From: an uncultured Clostridia bacterium
Lineage (GTDB): Bacteria; Bacillota; Clostridia; TANB77; CAG-508
Assembly (NCBI GenBank): GCA_948857205.1
Contig: CAQPRV010000056.1
Location: forward strand, 1 to 17,655
Reading direction: 5' to 3'
DNA length: 17,655 nucleotides
The notes beneath the pieces were generated by a model. It was given only the letters and a program-made list of their open reading frames with translations, did no database searches and was not told where the DNA came from. Shown in pieces: positions 1 through 6,850 of the stretch. The translations under genes and the position numbers were made by a program. Position 1 is the stretch's first letter. Every line of letters starts with the position of its first letter.

Positions 1-1
1 T

Positions 2-130
2 GAAATAATAAAGCAAAATCCTAAAATAATAACAGGATATAGTGATATAACCGTTTTATTACAAGACTACAAGAGAAGCAACTTTATGAGAATGATACAT
101 GATGCATTAATAGGAGAATTGATATGTTAA
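2..130 (+). pseudogene. 3' end of a truncated gene, S66 peptidase-like fragment
   Basis: An open frame enters from the left edge and stops at 128-130. It reads EIIKQNPKIITGYSDITVLL followed by QDYKRSNFMRMIHDALIGELIC. The NPK-I-GYSDIT stretch resembles the nucleophile-elbow region of S66 peptidases (LD-carboxypeptidase / MccF family), where the Ser of GYSD is the nucleophile. Family members continue after this point with the Glu and His of the triad, but here the frame ends about 23 residues later without family resemblance. The gene therefore looks C-terminally truncated, if the assignment is right. Its last codons overlap the start of the HAD gene (ATGTTAA), as in a co-transcribed pair. The 5' part lies outside the window and the family call rests on one short motif. 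Confidence 0.4.
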
Positions 131-846
131 AAAATAAAAAAGTAATTATATTTGATATGGACGGAACACTAATTGACTCAGTTGGAATCTGGAATGAAAT
201 TGACAAACAGCTTATTACAGCAATAGGAAACAAAGAATTAGATGATATAGATATAGGAAAACAAAGGGACACTAAGTTAAAAGAATATAGCAAAAGCGAA
301 GATGCATATTTAGAATACTGTGGATTTCTAAAAGAAAAATATCAATCAAACTTATCAAAACAAGAAATAAAAAAACTAAGATATGAAATAGCAGACAATT
401 ATTTAAAAAATATAATAGACTACAAGCCAAATGCAGAAAAAGTATTAAAATATTTAAAAGAAAAAGGCTATATATTAGCCATTGCAAGCACAACAAATGA
501 TCATACAATAGAAATATATAAAAAATACAACACAAATATAATAAATAAAGCAAACCTTGAAGAAACATTTTCTATTATATATTCAAAAGGAGCAGTTAAA
601 GAGTTAAAACCAAATCCAGAAGTACACTATAAAATTTTAAAAGAACTAAATATAAAGCCAGAAGAATGCTTAATAATAGAAGATTCATTAATAGGTGTGG
701 AAGCAGCAAACAATGCAAATATAGAAGTAGCAGTAATGTATGATAAATATTCAGACTGTGATAGGGAAAGAATTAATCAATTAGCACAATATCAATTTAA
801 TAACTTTGAACAAATGCTAGAATATATAAAAAAAGAAGTAGAATAA
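124..846 (+). CDS. HAD-superfamily hydrolase, beta-phosphoglucomutase/phosphatase-like
   Basis: A 240-residue soluble protein with all four HAD motifs. Motif I is DMDGT with the nucleophile Asp11 and acid/base Asp13. Motif II is the Ser in IAST (Ser122). Motif III is the Lys of KPNP (Lys162). Motif IV is IEDS (Glu186, Asp187, the Mg2+ ligands). An alpha-helical insertion follows motif I (about residues 18-95), which is the type I cap of the beta-PGM/phosphoglycolate phosphatase group. It should hydrolyse or transfer a phosphate on a small cytoplasmic metabolite; the substrate cannot be read from the sequence. Length and motifs are complete, so it looks functional although both neighbours are fragments. 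The start is ATG 124, overlapping the stop of the upstream frame, which suggests translational coupling. Confidence 0.88.
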   Translation: MLKNKKVIIFDMDGTLIDSVGIWNEIDKQLITAIGNKELDDIDIGKQRDTKLKEYSKSEDAYLEYCGFLKEKYQSNLSKQEIKKLRYEIADNYLKNIIDYKPNAEKVLKYLKEKGYILAIASTTNDHTIEIYKKYNTNIINKANLEETFSIIYSKGAVKELKPNPEVHYKILKELNIKPEECLIIEDSLIGVEAANNANIEVAVMYDKYSDCDRERINQLAQYQFNNFEQMLEYIKKEVE

Positions 847-875
847 TAAAAACACATCAACTAAAAAGGAAAAAT

Positions 876-1370
876 ATGAAAAACAATTTTTTAAACAAAA
901 CACTAAAAGGTGCAAAAACAAATTTAATTTTAATACTAATACTAAGTGCAATATATTTATCAGATGGTGAAGAAGAAATCACCAAAAAAGTAATGAGTGC
1001 AGTAACAGATCCAAATCGTATAAAAAAAGATGATTTAGGCAACCCTGATATATGTATGGTAGCATACTATCACAACTTATTTACAAAAGTAGAAGAAGTA
1101 AAGACAGTATGTGAAGAATGTAAAGCAGGAAAAAGAGGATGTGTTGCATGCAAAAAGCAATTAGCAAAAAATATAATTGAAGAATTAAAACCAATAAGAG
1201 AAAAAAGAGAATATTATGAAAAACATCCAGAAGAAGTTGACAAAATATTAATAGAAGGGACAAAAAAGGCACAAGAAGAAGCAAGAAAAACCATGAAAAA
1301 GGTTAAGCAGGCAATGAAATTGAACTATTTTACTGATGATTTTGGGGACGGAGAAAAAAATCATCAATAA
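876..1370 (+). pseudogene. trpS: C-terminal fragment of tryptophanyl-tRNA synthetase
   Basis: The frame encodes 164 residues. From about residue 24 (SAIYLSDGEEE) it follows the C-terminal third of TrpS: KKVMSAVTDPNRI, then DDLGNPDIC with AYYHNLF, the paired-Cys stretch CEECKAGKRGCVACKK, PIREKREYYEKHP, and a final helix ending AMKLNYF. In TrpS this segment begins directly after the KMSKS loop, and full-length enzymes are about 330 residues. The Rossmann catalytic core with HIGH and KMSKS is absent, and no frame upstream to 846 supplies it. The first 23 residues (hydrophobic TNLILILILSA) match nothing in TrpS. The 3' end runs into an inverted repeat (1336-1434), so the last residues (DDFGDGEKNHQ) come from repeat DNA. 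It cannot aminoacylate tRNA. It is most likely a gene remnant; a working trpS should be elsewhere. A weak ribosome site (AAAGGA) precedes the ATG, so expression of a stray domain is possible. Confidence 0.72.
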
Positions 1371-1434
1371 TAAAAAATAAAGTTAGAGATAATAAAAATT
1401 AAGATGATGATTTTATCCTCCGTCCCCAAAATCA
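1336..1434. repeat. Long inverted repeat, REP/MITE-like hairpin
   Basis: ATGATTTTGGGGACGGAG (1336-1353) is matched exactly by its reverse complement at 1417-1434. A second inner stem of about 9 bp (AAAATCATC / GATGATTTT) follows after a short bulge. The GGGGACGG core is much richer in G+C than its surroundings. It begins inside the 3' end of the trpS fragment and ends about 20 bp before the start of obg. GGGGACGG-type palindromes are known to me as dispersed REP-like elements in Clostridia, often linked to Y1/RAYT transposases. Dispersal in this genome is inference. It lacks a T-tract, so it does not look like a classic terminator. Confidence 0.65.
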
Positions 1435-1454
1435 TTATTTAAAAGGAGAAAGTG

Positions 1455-2730
1455 ATGTTTACAGATTATACAAAGATATTTATAAAAGCAGGAGATGGAG
1501 GAAATGGAGCAGCAACTTTTCGTAGAGAAAAATATGTTGCAGCAGGTGGTCCAGATCGGTGGAGATGGTGGAAATGGTGGAAGTATTTATTTCCAAGTTG
1601 ATAAAGATAAAAATACCTTAATTGATTTTAGATATAATAAAAAGTTTAAGGCAAAAAATGGAGAAAATGGAAGTGGCAATCATTGTAATGGAAAGTATGG
1701 AGAAGATTTATATATAAAGGTTCCAAGAGGTACTGTTGTAAAAGATGCTGAAACAGGTAAAGTTGTTGTTGATTTGTCTGAGCCTGATCAAAAAGAGCTG
1801 ATTCTTAAAGGTGGACGAGGAGGTAGAGGTAATTCTCATTTTGCAACTGCAACTAGACAAGCTCCTAGGTTTTCAGAAGATGGGGACAAAGGTGAGGAAA
1901 AGGAAATAATTTTAGAATTAAAATTATTAGCTGATGTGGGATTATTAGGTTTCCCAAATGTTGGAAAATCAACTTTTTTATCTACCGTAACAGAAGCAAG
2001 ACCTAAGATTGCAAATTACCATTTTACAACTTTAGAGCCAAACTTAGGAGTTGTTAAAACTAAAGATGGAGATGGTTTTGTTATTGCAGATATTCCTGGT
2101 ATAATTGAAGGTGCAAGTGAAGGTATTGGTTTAGGAATTCAATTTTTAAGACATATAGAGAGAACAAGACTTTTATTACATTTTTTAGATGTTTCTGGTC
2201 AAGAAGGAAGAAATCCAGTAGAAGATTTTTATGCTATTAATAAAGAACTTAAAAAATATAGTAATAAGTTAAGTAAGAGAAAGCAAATTATTGTTGCAAA
2301 TAAGATTGATGTTATGCAAGATGAGACTTTACTAAAAGAAGTAGAAAGGTTAGCTAAAAAAGAGGGATTAGAACTTTATAAAATTTCTGGAGTAACAAAG
2401 CAAGGTATTCAGGAACTTATTAATTATGTTGCTGATGTAATTAAAACTTTACCAAAGGAAGAATTAGTAGAAATTGAAGATAAAGTTGTATTCACTTTAG
2501 ATGATGAAAAACAACAATGGGAAGTAAAAAAGCAAGGTGATATATTTGTTGTTACAGGTAAAGCAGTAGAAAGATTAATGGGTAGAGTAAATATTGAAGA
2601 TAATGAATCTATGTATTATTTACAAAAGAGTTTAAAAAATCTTGGAATAGATAGTAAACTTAAAGAAATGGGTGTGTGTGAAGGCGATACTGTAATTCTT
2701 GCAGATTGGGAATTAGAATGGTATGAATAG
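1455..2730 (+). CDS. obg: Obg family GTPase, +1 frameshift at codon 35
   Basis: ObgE/CgtA is a GTPase acting in 50S ribosome assembly and stress signalling. Translation starts at ATG 1455, seven bases after AAGGAGA. It gives MFTDYTKIFIKAGDGGNG, then FRREKYVAAGGPD, the highly conserved Obg N-terminus. One extra base (C1557) then breaks the frame. Skipping it gives GGDGGNGGSIYF and an open frame to 2730. The joined protein is 424 residues, normal for the family. G1 is GFPNVGKS (165-172), G3 is DIPG (212-215), G4 is NKID (282-285), and the OCT domain covers about 345-424. Without the shift, the ribosome meets TGA at 1599 after 48 residues. Starting at 1495 would delete half of the Gly-rich Obg fold, and the residues before the junction would be non-homologous. 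Because obg is normally essential, a dead gene is unlikely; a +1 shift or a sequence error fits better. Confidence 0.9.
1554..1561 (+). other. +1 frameshift site GAT-C-GGT in obg
   Basis: The upstream frame reads GGT CCA GAT, then CGG TGG AGA. The family sequence (GGPDGGDGGNGG) requires GAT followed directly by GGT GGA GAT, so C1557 is the single surplus base and no residue is lost. The A-site codon at the shift is CGG. An SD-like AGGTGG lies at 1544-1549, seven bases upstream, but it is also just the code for the Gly-Gly of this protein. Confidence 0.8.
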
Positions 2731-2800
2731 TTAAGATAGCTAGTATTTTTGGAGTAGAAAAATATGTAATAAATATATATTGCAAGAAAGGAAAGAAAAG

Positions 2801-3298
2801 ATGAGTGGAGAAAAAAGAAAAGATTATTTATCATGGGATGAATATTTTATGGCAATAGCTAAATTATCAGCTATGAGAAGTAAAGATCCATCAACTCAAG
2901 TTGGTGCTTGTATTGTAAGTAAAGACAATAGAATATTATCAATAGGGTATAATGGAGCACCAAATGGATTTGATGATGAAAAGTTTCCGTGGGGAAGAGA
3001 TGGAAATAATTTAGATACAAAATATCCATATGTTTGTCATGCAGAATTAAATGCAATTCTAAATTACAGAGGTAGCAAAAAGGATCTAGAAGATGCAAAA
3101 ATATATGTTGATTTATTTCCATGTAATGAGTGCGCAAAAATTATTATTCAATCAGGAATTAAAGAAATTGTTTATTTATCAGATAAATATAAAGCTTCAG
3201 AAAATAATATTGCATCTAGAAAGCTTTTGGATGAATGTGGTGTAAAATATAACAAAATTAAATTAAAAGAAGATAAGGAAATTAAAATCAAATTATAG
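2801..3298 (+). CDS. dCMP deaminase (ComEB-type zinc deaminase)
   Basis: The 165-residue product has the cytidine/deoxycytidylate deaminase zinc site: HAE (His80, Glu82) and PCNEC (Cys108, Cys111). It also has the family's N-terminal DPSTQVGACIV and IGYNGAPNGF stretches. The enzyme deaminates dCMP to dUMP and so feeds thymidylate synthesis in the cytoplasm. I chose ATG 2801 (MSGEKRKDYLSWDEYF) because GAAAGGAAAG lies just upstream. A TTG at 2780 in the same frame would place the ribosome site inside the coding region. It lies 70 bp after obg on the same strand, without a clear terminator between them, so co-transcription is plausible. It converges with the acetyltransferase gene at 3353. Confidence 0.88.
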   Translation: MSGEKRKDYLSWDEYFMAIAKLSAMRSKDPSTQVGACIVSKDNRILSIGYNGAPNGFDDEKFPWGRDGNNLDTKYPYVCHAELNAILNYRGSKKDLEDAKIYVDLFPCNECAKIIIQSGIKEIVYLSDKYKASENNIASRKLLDECGVKYNKIKLKEDKEIKIKL

Positions 3299-3352
3299 AA
3301 AATTGCTTAATAGTTTAAAGTTTATTATAATTATAAAGATGACAGATTAACT

Positions 3353-3787
3353 TTAATTATCTTTTTTCATTATTATAGCATTTTTATTTTTATAGTAATT
3401 TTTTCTAGTTCCAAGTATTTGAAAACCAAATTTTTTATATAAATGGATTGCACTTAAATTATCTTCCTTTACTTCAAGATTAATTGATTTTACGTTGGAA
3501 TTTTTAGATATATTTATTAAATTTTTTAATAATAAGGAACCAAGGCCATTATTCCTAAAAGCTTTTTTAGTGACAATATTCATAATATCAGCCTCATCTA
3601 AAATAATTTTAATACCTGCAAATCCAATTATTTCCTTTCCTAATTTAGCAACAATATATTTAGAATTAGGATTTAATAATTCTTCTTTTAATATAGCTTT
3701 ATTCCAAAAATCATCAAAATGAATAGGTAGAATATCTTTTATACTATTATAATCAGACAAAGTCATTTCTGAAATTTTAATATCCAT
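3353..3787 (-). CDS. rimI: GNAT acetyltransferase, RimI-like (ribosomal protein S18 N-acetyltransferase type)
   Basis: A 144-residue GNAT-fold protein. The acetyl-CoA pyrophosphate loop is visible as RNNGLG (78-83), followed by the helix SLLLKNLI. The C-terminal pattern LEVKEDNLSAIHLYKKFGF (about 104-122) is characteristic of RimI and close relatives, which acetylate protein N-termini using acetyl-CoA. It lies 20 bp downstream of tsaB. Its ATG at 3787 is preceded on the minus strand by GAAAGGA. The tsaE-tsaB-rimI order is common in Bacillota and usually continues to tsaD, but here the cluster ends. Position and motif support RimI; the actual substrate is inferred. Confidence 0.85.
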   Translation of the reverse strand: MDIKISEMTLSDYNSIKDILPIHFDDFWNKAILKEELLNPNSKYIVAKLGKEIIGFAGIKIILDEADIMNIVTKKAFRNNGLGSLLLKNLINISKNSNVKSINLEVKEDNLSAIHLYKKFGFQILGTRKNYYKNKNAIIMKKDN

Positions 3788-3807
3788 AAAAATCCTTTCG
3801 TATAAAA

Positions 3808-4506
3808 TTATAATTGATTATTCTTTAACATTTTTTCTTCTAATTGTCTTTGTGCTTGTGGCTTTTTTAAATATAAAGGTAAAATATCAGTAAAAATATT
3901 ATTACTGTATTTGTCAAATCCACACAAGCCTAAATTATAAGAATTAAGAAGATTGTCTTCAGAATATTTAACCTTTAACATAGAAAATTGCTCTTTGTAA
4001 ATATCAAGTCCATCTCCAACTAGGGTGATATTTGGATATTTCAATAAGTCTTTTTGTAAGTTATCAATTGTTTCAGCTTTGGGACTTACGATTTCTTGAT
4101 ATTGATTATTAATTAATTGATATATAGCATAATAACAATTATTATTTTTACATTCTATAATACTAGCTACATAGTTTCCATTTTGTAGATTATTTTTTAT
4201 ATTATAAGCCAAGCTTTCTAAGGAACTTACACCTATATATGGTATTTTTAAACTATCATGAAAGGCTTTTATTGTTGATATTCCTATACGTATTCCAGTA
4301 AAGGAACCTGGACCACGGTCACAAATTAGTAAATTAATATCTTTTATTGTTAATTTTGTTTCTTCTAAAGCTTTATTTATCATAGGAAGTAAATTTTCTG
4401 AATGGGTTTTTCCACTATTAGTGTCTAAATTTATTAATAATTTATTGTTTTCTAAAATTGATACACCACAGATATCACTTGATGTGTCAATACTTAATAT
4501 TTTCAA
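3808..4506 (-). CDS. tsaB: tRNA t6A37 biosynthesis protein TsaB (YeaZ)
   Basis: A 232-residue protein of the ASKHA fold. It opens with MKILSIDTSSDICGVSIL, the family phosphate-1 strand, and contains LICDRGPGSFTGIRIG, the signature GPGSFTG(I/L)R(I/V)G of TsaB. TsaB is the non-catalytic partner of TsaD in the complex that puts threonylcarbamoyl on A37 of ANN-decoding tRNAs. The start codon at 4506 lies inside the 3' end of tsaE (20-bp overlap), so the two are translationally coupled. The C-terminal half is more divergent, as is usual for this family, and ends with a Lys/Gln-rich tail. Confidence 0.9.
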   Translation of the reverse strand: MKILSIDTSSDICGVSILENNKLLINLDTNSGKTHSENLLPMINKALEETKLTIKDINLLICDRGPGSFTGIRIGISTIKAFHDSLKIPYIGVSSLESLAYNIKNNLQNGNYVASIIECKNNNCYYAIYQLINNQYQEIVSPKAETIDNLQKDLLKYPNITLVGDGLDIYKEQFSMLKVKYSEDNLLNSYNLGLCGFDKYSNNIFTDILPLYLKKPQAQRQLEEKMLKNNQL

Positions 4507-4954
4507 AATAATTTTCCAACCTTTCGCAATTTGTATTTATATTTAAAATTCTTGTGTTATCTTTTGTATTATCTTTTTCAAAAGTTATTTGTGTATATTG
4601 CGATGGCAAAGCATCTTGAATAAGTTCACCCCATTCGATTATACAAATTCCTTTATTAAAATATTCTTCTCCACCAATTTCATAAAATTCAGAAGAGTCT
4701 TCAAGTCTATATACATCAAAATGATATACACTTATTTCTTTAGAGGCGTATTCATTTATTATTGTAAAGGTAGGACTTGATATTTCGTTTTCTAATCCAT
4801 AGTGACTTAAAAAACCTTCTGTGAATTTTGTTTTTCCGGATCCAAGATTTCCTGTTAATACTATTATATCTTTTTCTTGACATTTTGTGGCTAGTTGTTT
4901 TGCAAAGTTTTTTGTTTCTTCTTCACTTTGTGTTATAAATTTATAGTGTTTCAT
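4487..4954 (-). CDS. tsaE: tRNA t6A37 biosynthesis ATPase TsaE (YjeE)
   Basis: A 155-residue P-loop ATPase. Walker A is GNLGSGKT (35-42), followed by the family motif SSPTFTIINEY, a YHFDVYRLED strand, and IIEWGE. TsaE hydrolyses ATP to reset the TsaB-TsaD complex during t6A formation. It is the first gene of the minus-strand cluster: a good AGGAGGG site precedes ATG 4954, and a promoter with 17-bp spacing lies at 4980-5008. The 3' end overlaps tsaB. Length and motif order are normal. Confidence 0.92.
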   Translation of the reverse strand: MKHYKFITQSEEETKNFAKQLATKCQEKDIIVLTGNLGSGKTKFTEGFLSHYGLENEISSPTFTIINEYASKEISVYHFDVYRLEDSSEFYEIGGEEYFNKGICIIEWGELIQDALPSQYTQITFEKDNTKDNTRILNINTNCERLENYFENIKY

Positions 4955-4979
4955 CTATACCCTCCTGTTTAATGTTTAT

Positions 4980-5008
4980 ATTATAATGCATTTATTGTTA
5001 TTATTCAA
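4980..5008 (-). promoter_or_regulatory. Sigma-A-type promoter for tsaE-tsaB-rimI
   Basis: On the minus strand the -35 box TTGAAT (5003-5008) and the -10 box TATAAT (4980-4985) are separated by exactly 17 bp, ending 25 bp before ATG 4954. The -10 matches consensus fully. The upstream end of the promoter nearly touches the left arm of the 5012-5267 palindrome. Confidence 0.65.
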
Positions 5009-5011
5009 GAT

Positions 5012-5267
5012 TAATAATGCAATAGCTTAAAATTTTAATTATTTATTTGTATTTATAAAATCTACTCGCTCCCAAAGGATTATAATTATTTATTATTTTC
5101 GTTGCCCCATTCTCAAAATTCTATAGAAAAGTTTTCTAACTTTTCTAAGAATTTTGGAACGGTTACCCCGGAGTCACTCAAAAATAAATAATTATAATCC
5201 TTCTCGCGCTATTCTTAATTAAATACAAACAAATAAATAATTATAATTTTAAGTTATTGCATTATTA
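5012..5267. repeat. Nested ~256-bp palindrome, probable MITE or similar non-autonomous element
   Basis: The outer arms 5012-5055 and 5221-5267 are near-perfect inverted copies over about 45 bp; both begin TAATAATGCAATA(G/A)CTTAAAAT. A second inverted pair lies inside: 5075-5098 and 5181-5202, AAGGATTATAATTATTTATT type. At the centre is a compact hairpin, CAAAATTCT...AGAATTTTG with AGAAAAGTT-TTCT-AACTTTTCT (about 5114-5156). The sequence between the arms (GTTGCCCC, GGTTACCCCGGAG) is the most G+C-rich part of this intergenic region. No open frame of note is present. The arms and the compositional break fit a miniature inverted-repeat element. I do not see a clear target-site duplication, since both flanks are simple AT sequence. 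Confidence 0.65.
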
Positions 5268-5341
5268 TTATTGCATAAAAAAACTAGATATGGTAATATT
5301 TACAGTAGTAATACAAAATTAAATATTTGTGAGGTATTCAT

Positions 5342-6730
5342 ATGAAAAAAATAAAAATAATTTTAATTGTAATAATTTTAATATTAATAATTTTATTAGG
5401 AACAATAGCGTATAGAACTAATATAGCAAACAACATAATGGAGAAAAGTGCAGTAACAAAAACAGAGTTTTCAATAGAGACAAAAAATGAAAACACTGTT
5501 GTTGTAAAATTTTATAATCCAATTGGAATACAAGAAATTAAATATCCAAATGGAGAAATTATTTCTTGTGAAGGAAAAATTGATATAGGAATTGATTGGA
5601 AAGTAAGTAAAAATAAAAAATACGATTTTGTAGTGAAAGATATAAATAACGTAGAAAAAACACATACATTTTATACTCCAGAAATACACACAGAATTAAC
5701 AAGAAATGACATAAATATAGATTTAGAAAATGCAAAAAATATTATTAAAAATAATTTAAATAATAGTTTAATTGCAACAAATTTTGTAACTGTAAATGTA
5801 GTAGCAACGCAAAGAGAGACTATAAATAGTACTACTACAGATATGCAAACAGTATTTAATACTTGGAAACGATTTGGATCAGGAAATTGGACATACAATA
5901 AAAAGAATGATATTGTAACTAATTCTGCAAATGTTGATTGGTTATCAGGATATTATAGTCCAAATAGTAATTATACAGATATAACATTTAGTTTTGAAGC
6001 AAAATCAACAGGAGATGATGATGACTTAATAGGATGTATGGCTAGAGCTAATGAAGATAGCTATGCAAGTAATATAAGTGCTTATTTATTTACATTAGAT
6101 GCTGGAGGTAAAGGAAATGTTTCTTTATTTTCTAATTTTAATGGTATTTTAAAAGGACATGAACTTGAAAAGATATATGGATATCATACTTCTCCAGGTG
6201 GCAATAATATGGGAAGTTATACTCAAATGTTACACAAAGTTGGGACACAGTATACTAAAAAGACTTGGCAAAGTTGGAAAATGAAAATTAAAGGGAATAA
6301 AATAGAAGGATATTTAAATGGCTCATTAATAGCTCAAGCTTATGATGATTCTTATTTACAAGGATCTTTTGGATTTGTAACATTAAGTCAATCAGCTTCA
6401 TATAGAAATATACAAGTTGAAGCAGAAAGAACTTTATCTTTACCTGAAATTCTTTCGAACGTAAATTACACTAATGGTAAAATAAATATTCTTGTAAATT
6501 TTAATAATAAAAAGGAAACTAGTTTATCAACACAGGAATGTATAAACAGTTTTAATAGTAAAAATATACATTATATTCAGGTAACATCATCAGCAAATGC
6601 AGGAGAAATAAATACTTTTTTAGGAAAAATAGAAAATAGAGGAAAATATATAGAGAGTTCAAGTTATGATAATTATATGAAACAAATTAACAATTATATA
6701 GTCTCATATACAACGAAAACAATATTGTAA
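5342..6730 (+). CDS. Membrane-anchored protein with LamG/DUF1080-like beta-sandwich region
   Basis: I do not recognise a named family over its full 462 residues. Residues 1-24 (MKKIKIILIVIILILIILLG) form one hydrophobic segment without a clear cleavage site, so it is probably an N-terminal anchor with the rest outside the cell. About 40-115 is beta-rich. About 175-360 resembles concanavalin-like sandwich domains: NWTYNKKNDIVTNSANVDW, FSFEAKSTGDDDDLIG, then WKMKIKGNKIEGYLNG and GSFGFVTLSQSASYRNIQVE. That closing pattern is typical of LamG/DUF1080 (3-keto-disaccharide hydrolase-like) modules. The last 100 residues have no recognisable motif. Carbohydrate or wall binding is possible but inferred; I see no catalytic signature. 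It starts at ATG 5342 after GTGAGG and is flanked by the palindrome upstream and a separate mreB promoter downstream. Confidence 0.7.
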   Translation: MKKIKIILIVIILILIILLGTIAYRTNIANNIMEKSAVTKTEFSIETKNENTVVVKFYNPIGIQEIKYPNGEIISCEGKIDIGIDWKVSKNKKYDFVVKDINNVEKTHTFYTPEIHTELTRNDINIDLENAKNIIKNNLNNSLIATNFVTVNVVATQRETINSTTTDMQTVFNTWKRFGSGNWTYNKKNDIVTNSANVDWLSGYYSPNSNYTDITFSFEAKSTGDDDDLIGCMARANEDSYASNISAYLFTLDAGGKGNVSLFSNFNGILKGHELEKIYGYHTSPGGNNMGSYTQMLHKVGTQYTKKTWQSWKMKIKGNKIEGYLNGSLIAQAYDDSYLQGSFGFVTLSQSASYRNIQVEAERTLSLPEILSNVNYTNGKINILVNFNNKKETSLSTQECINSFNSKNIHYIQVTSSANAGEINTFLGKIENRGKYIESSSYDNYMKQINNYIVSYTTKTIL

Positions 6731-6762
6731 ATTAATCAAACTTTAAAAAAATGCAAAAGGAC

Positions 6763-6791
6763 TTGCTAAATAATTATACTTGTAATATAAT
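6763..6791 (+). promoter_or_regulatory. Sigma-A-type promoter for mreB/mbl-mtaB
   Basis: TTGCTA (6763-6768) and a perfect TATAAT (6786-6791) are separated by 17 bp. They lie about 60 bp before the ATG at 6851, which has a GAAGGGAAG ribosome site. Confidence 0.65.
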
Positions 6792-6850
6792 TGTAACACT
6801 ATTGTAATAAAAAAATAAGAATTAAATGAATTATAGAAGGGAAGATTTCC

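Noticed and set aside
876..945. Short membrane protein encoded by the start of the trpS fragment
   Set aside because: The hydrophobic stretch is only about 12 residues and runs directly into TrpS homology; AT-rich codons such as ATA/TTA give such stretches by chance.
1495..1557. Start of obg at 1495 (MEEMEQQLFVEKNMLQQ)
   Set aside because: These residues are out of frame with the conserved Obg N-terminus encoded from 1455, match nothing in Obg, and have no proper ribosome site; the homologous frame is the upstream one up to C1557.
2780..2800. TTG 2780 as dCMP deaminase start
   Set aside because: The purine-rich ribosome site would lie inside the coding region, and ATG 2801 gives the usual N-terminus.
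5471..5898. Minus-strand open frames opposite the membrane-anchored protein
   Set aside because: Low-complexity Phe/Ile/Tyr-rich translations typical of the reverse strand of AT-rich genes, without ribosome sites.
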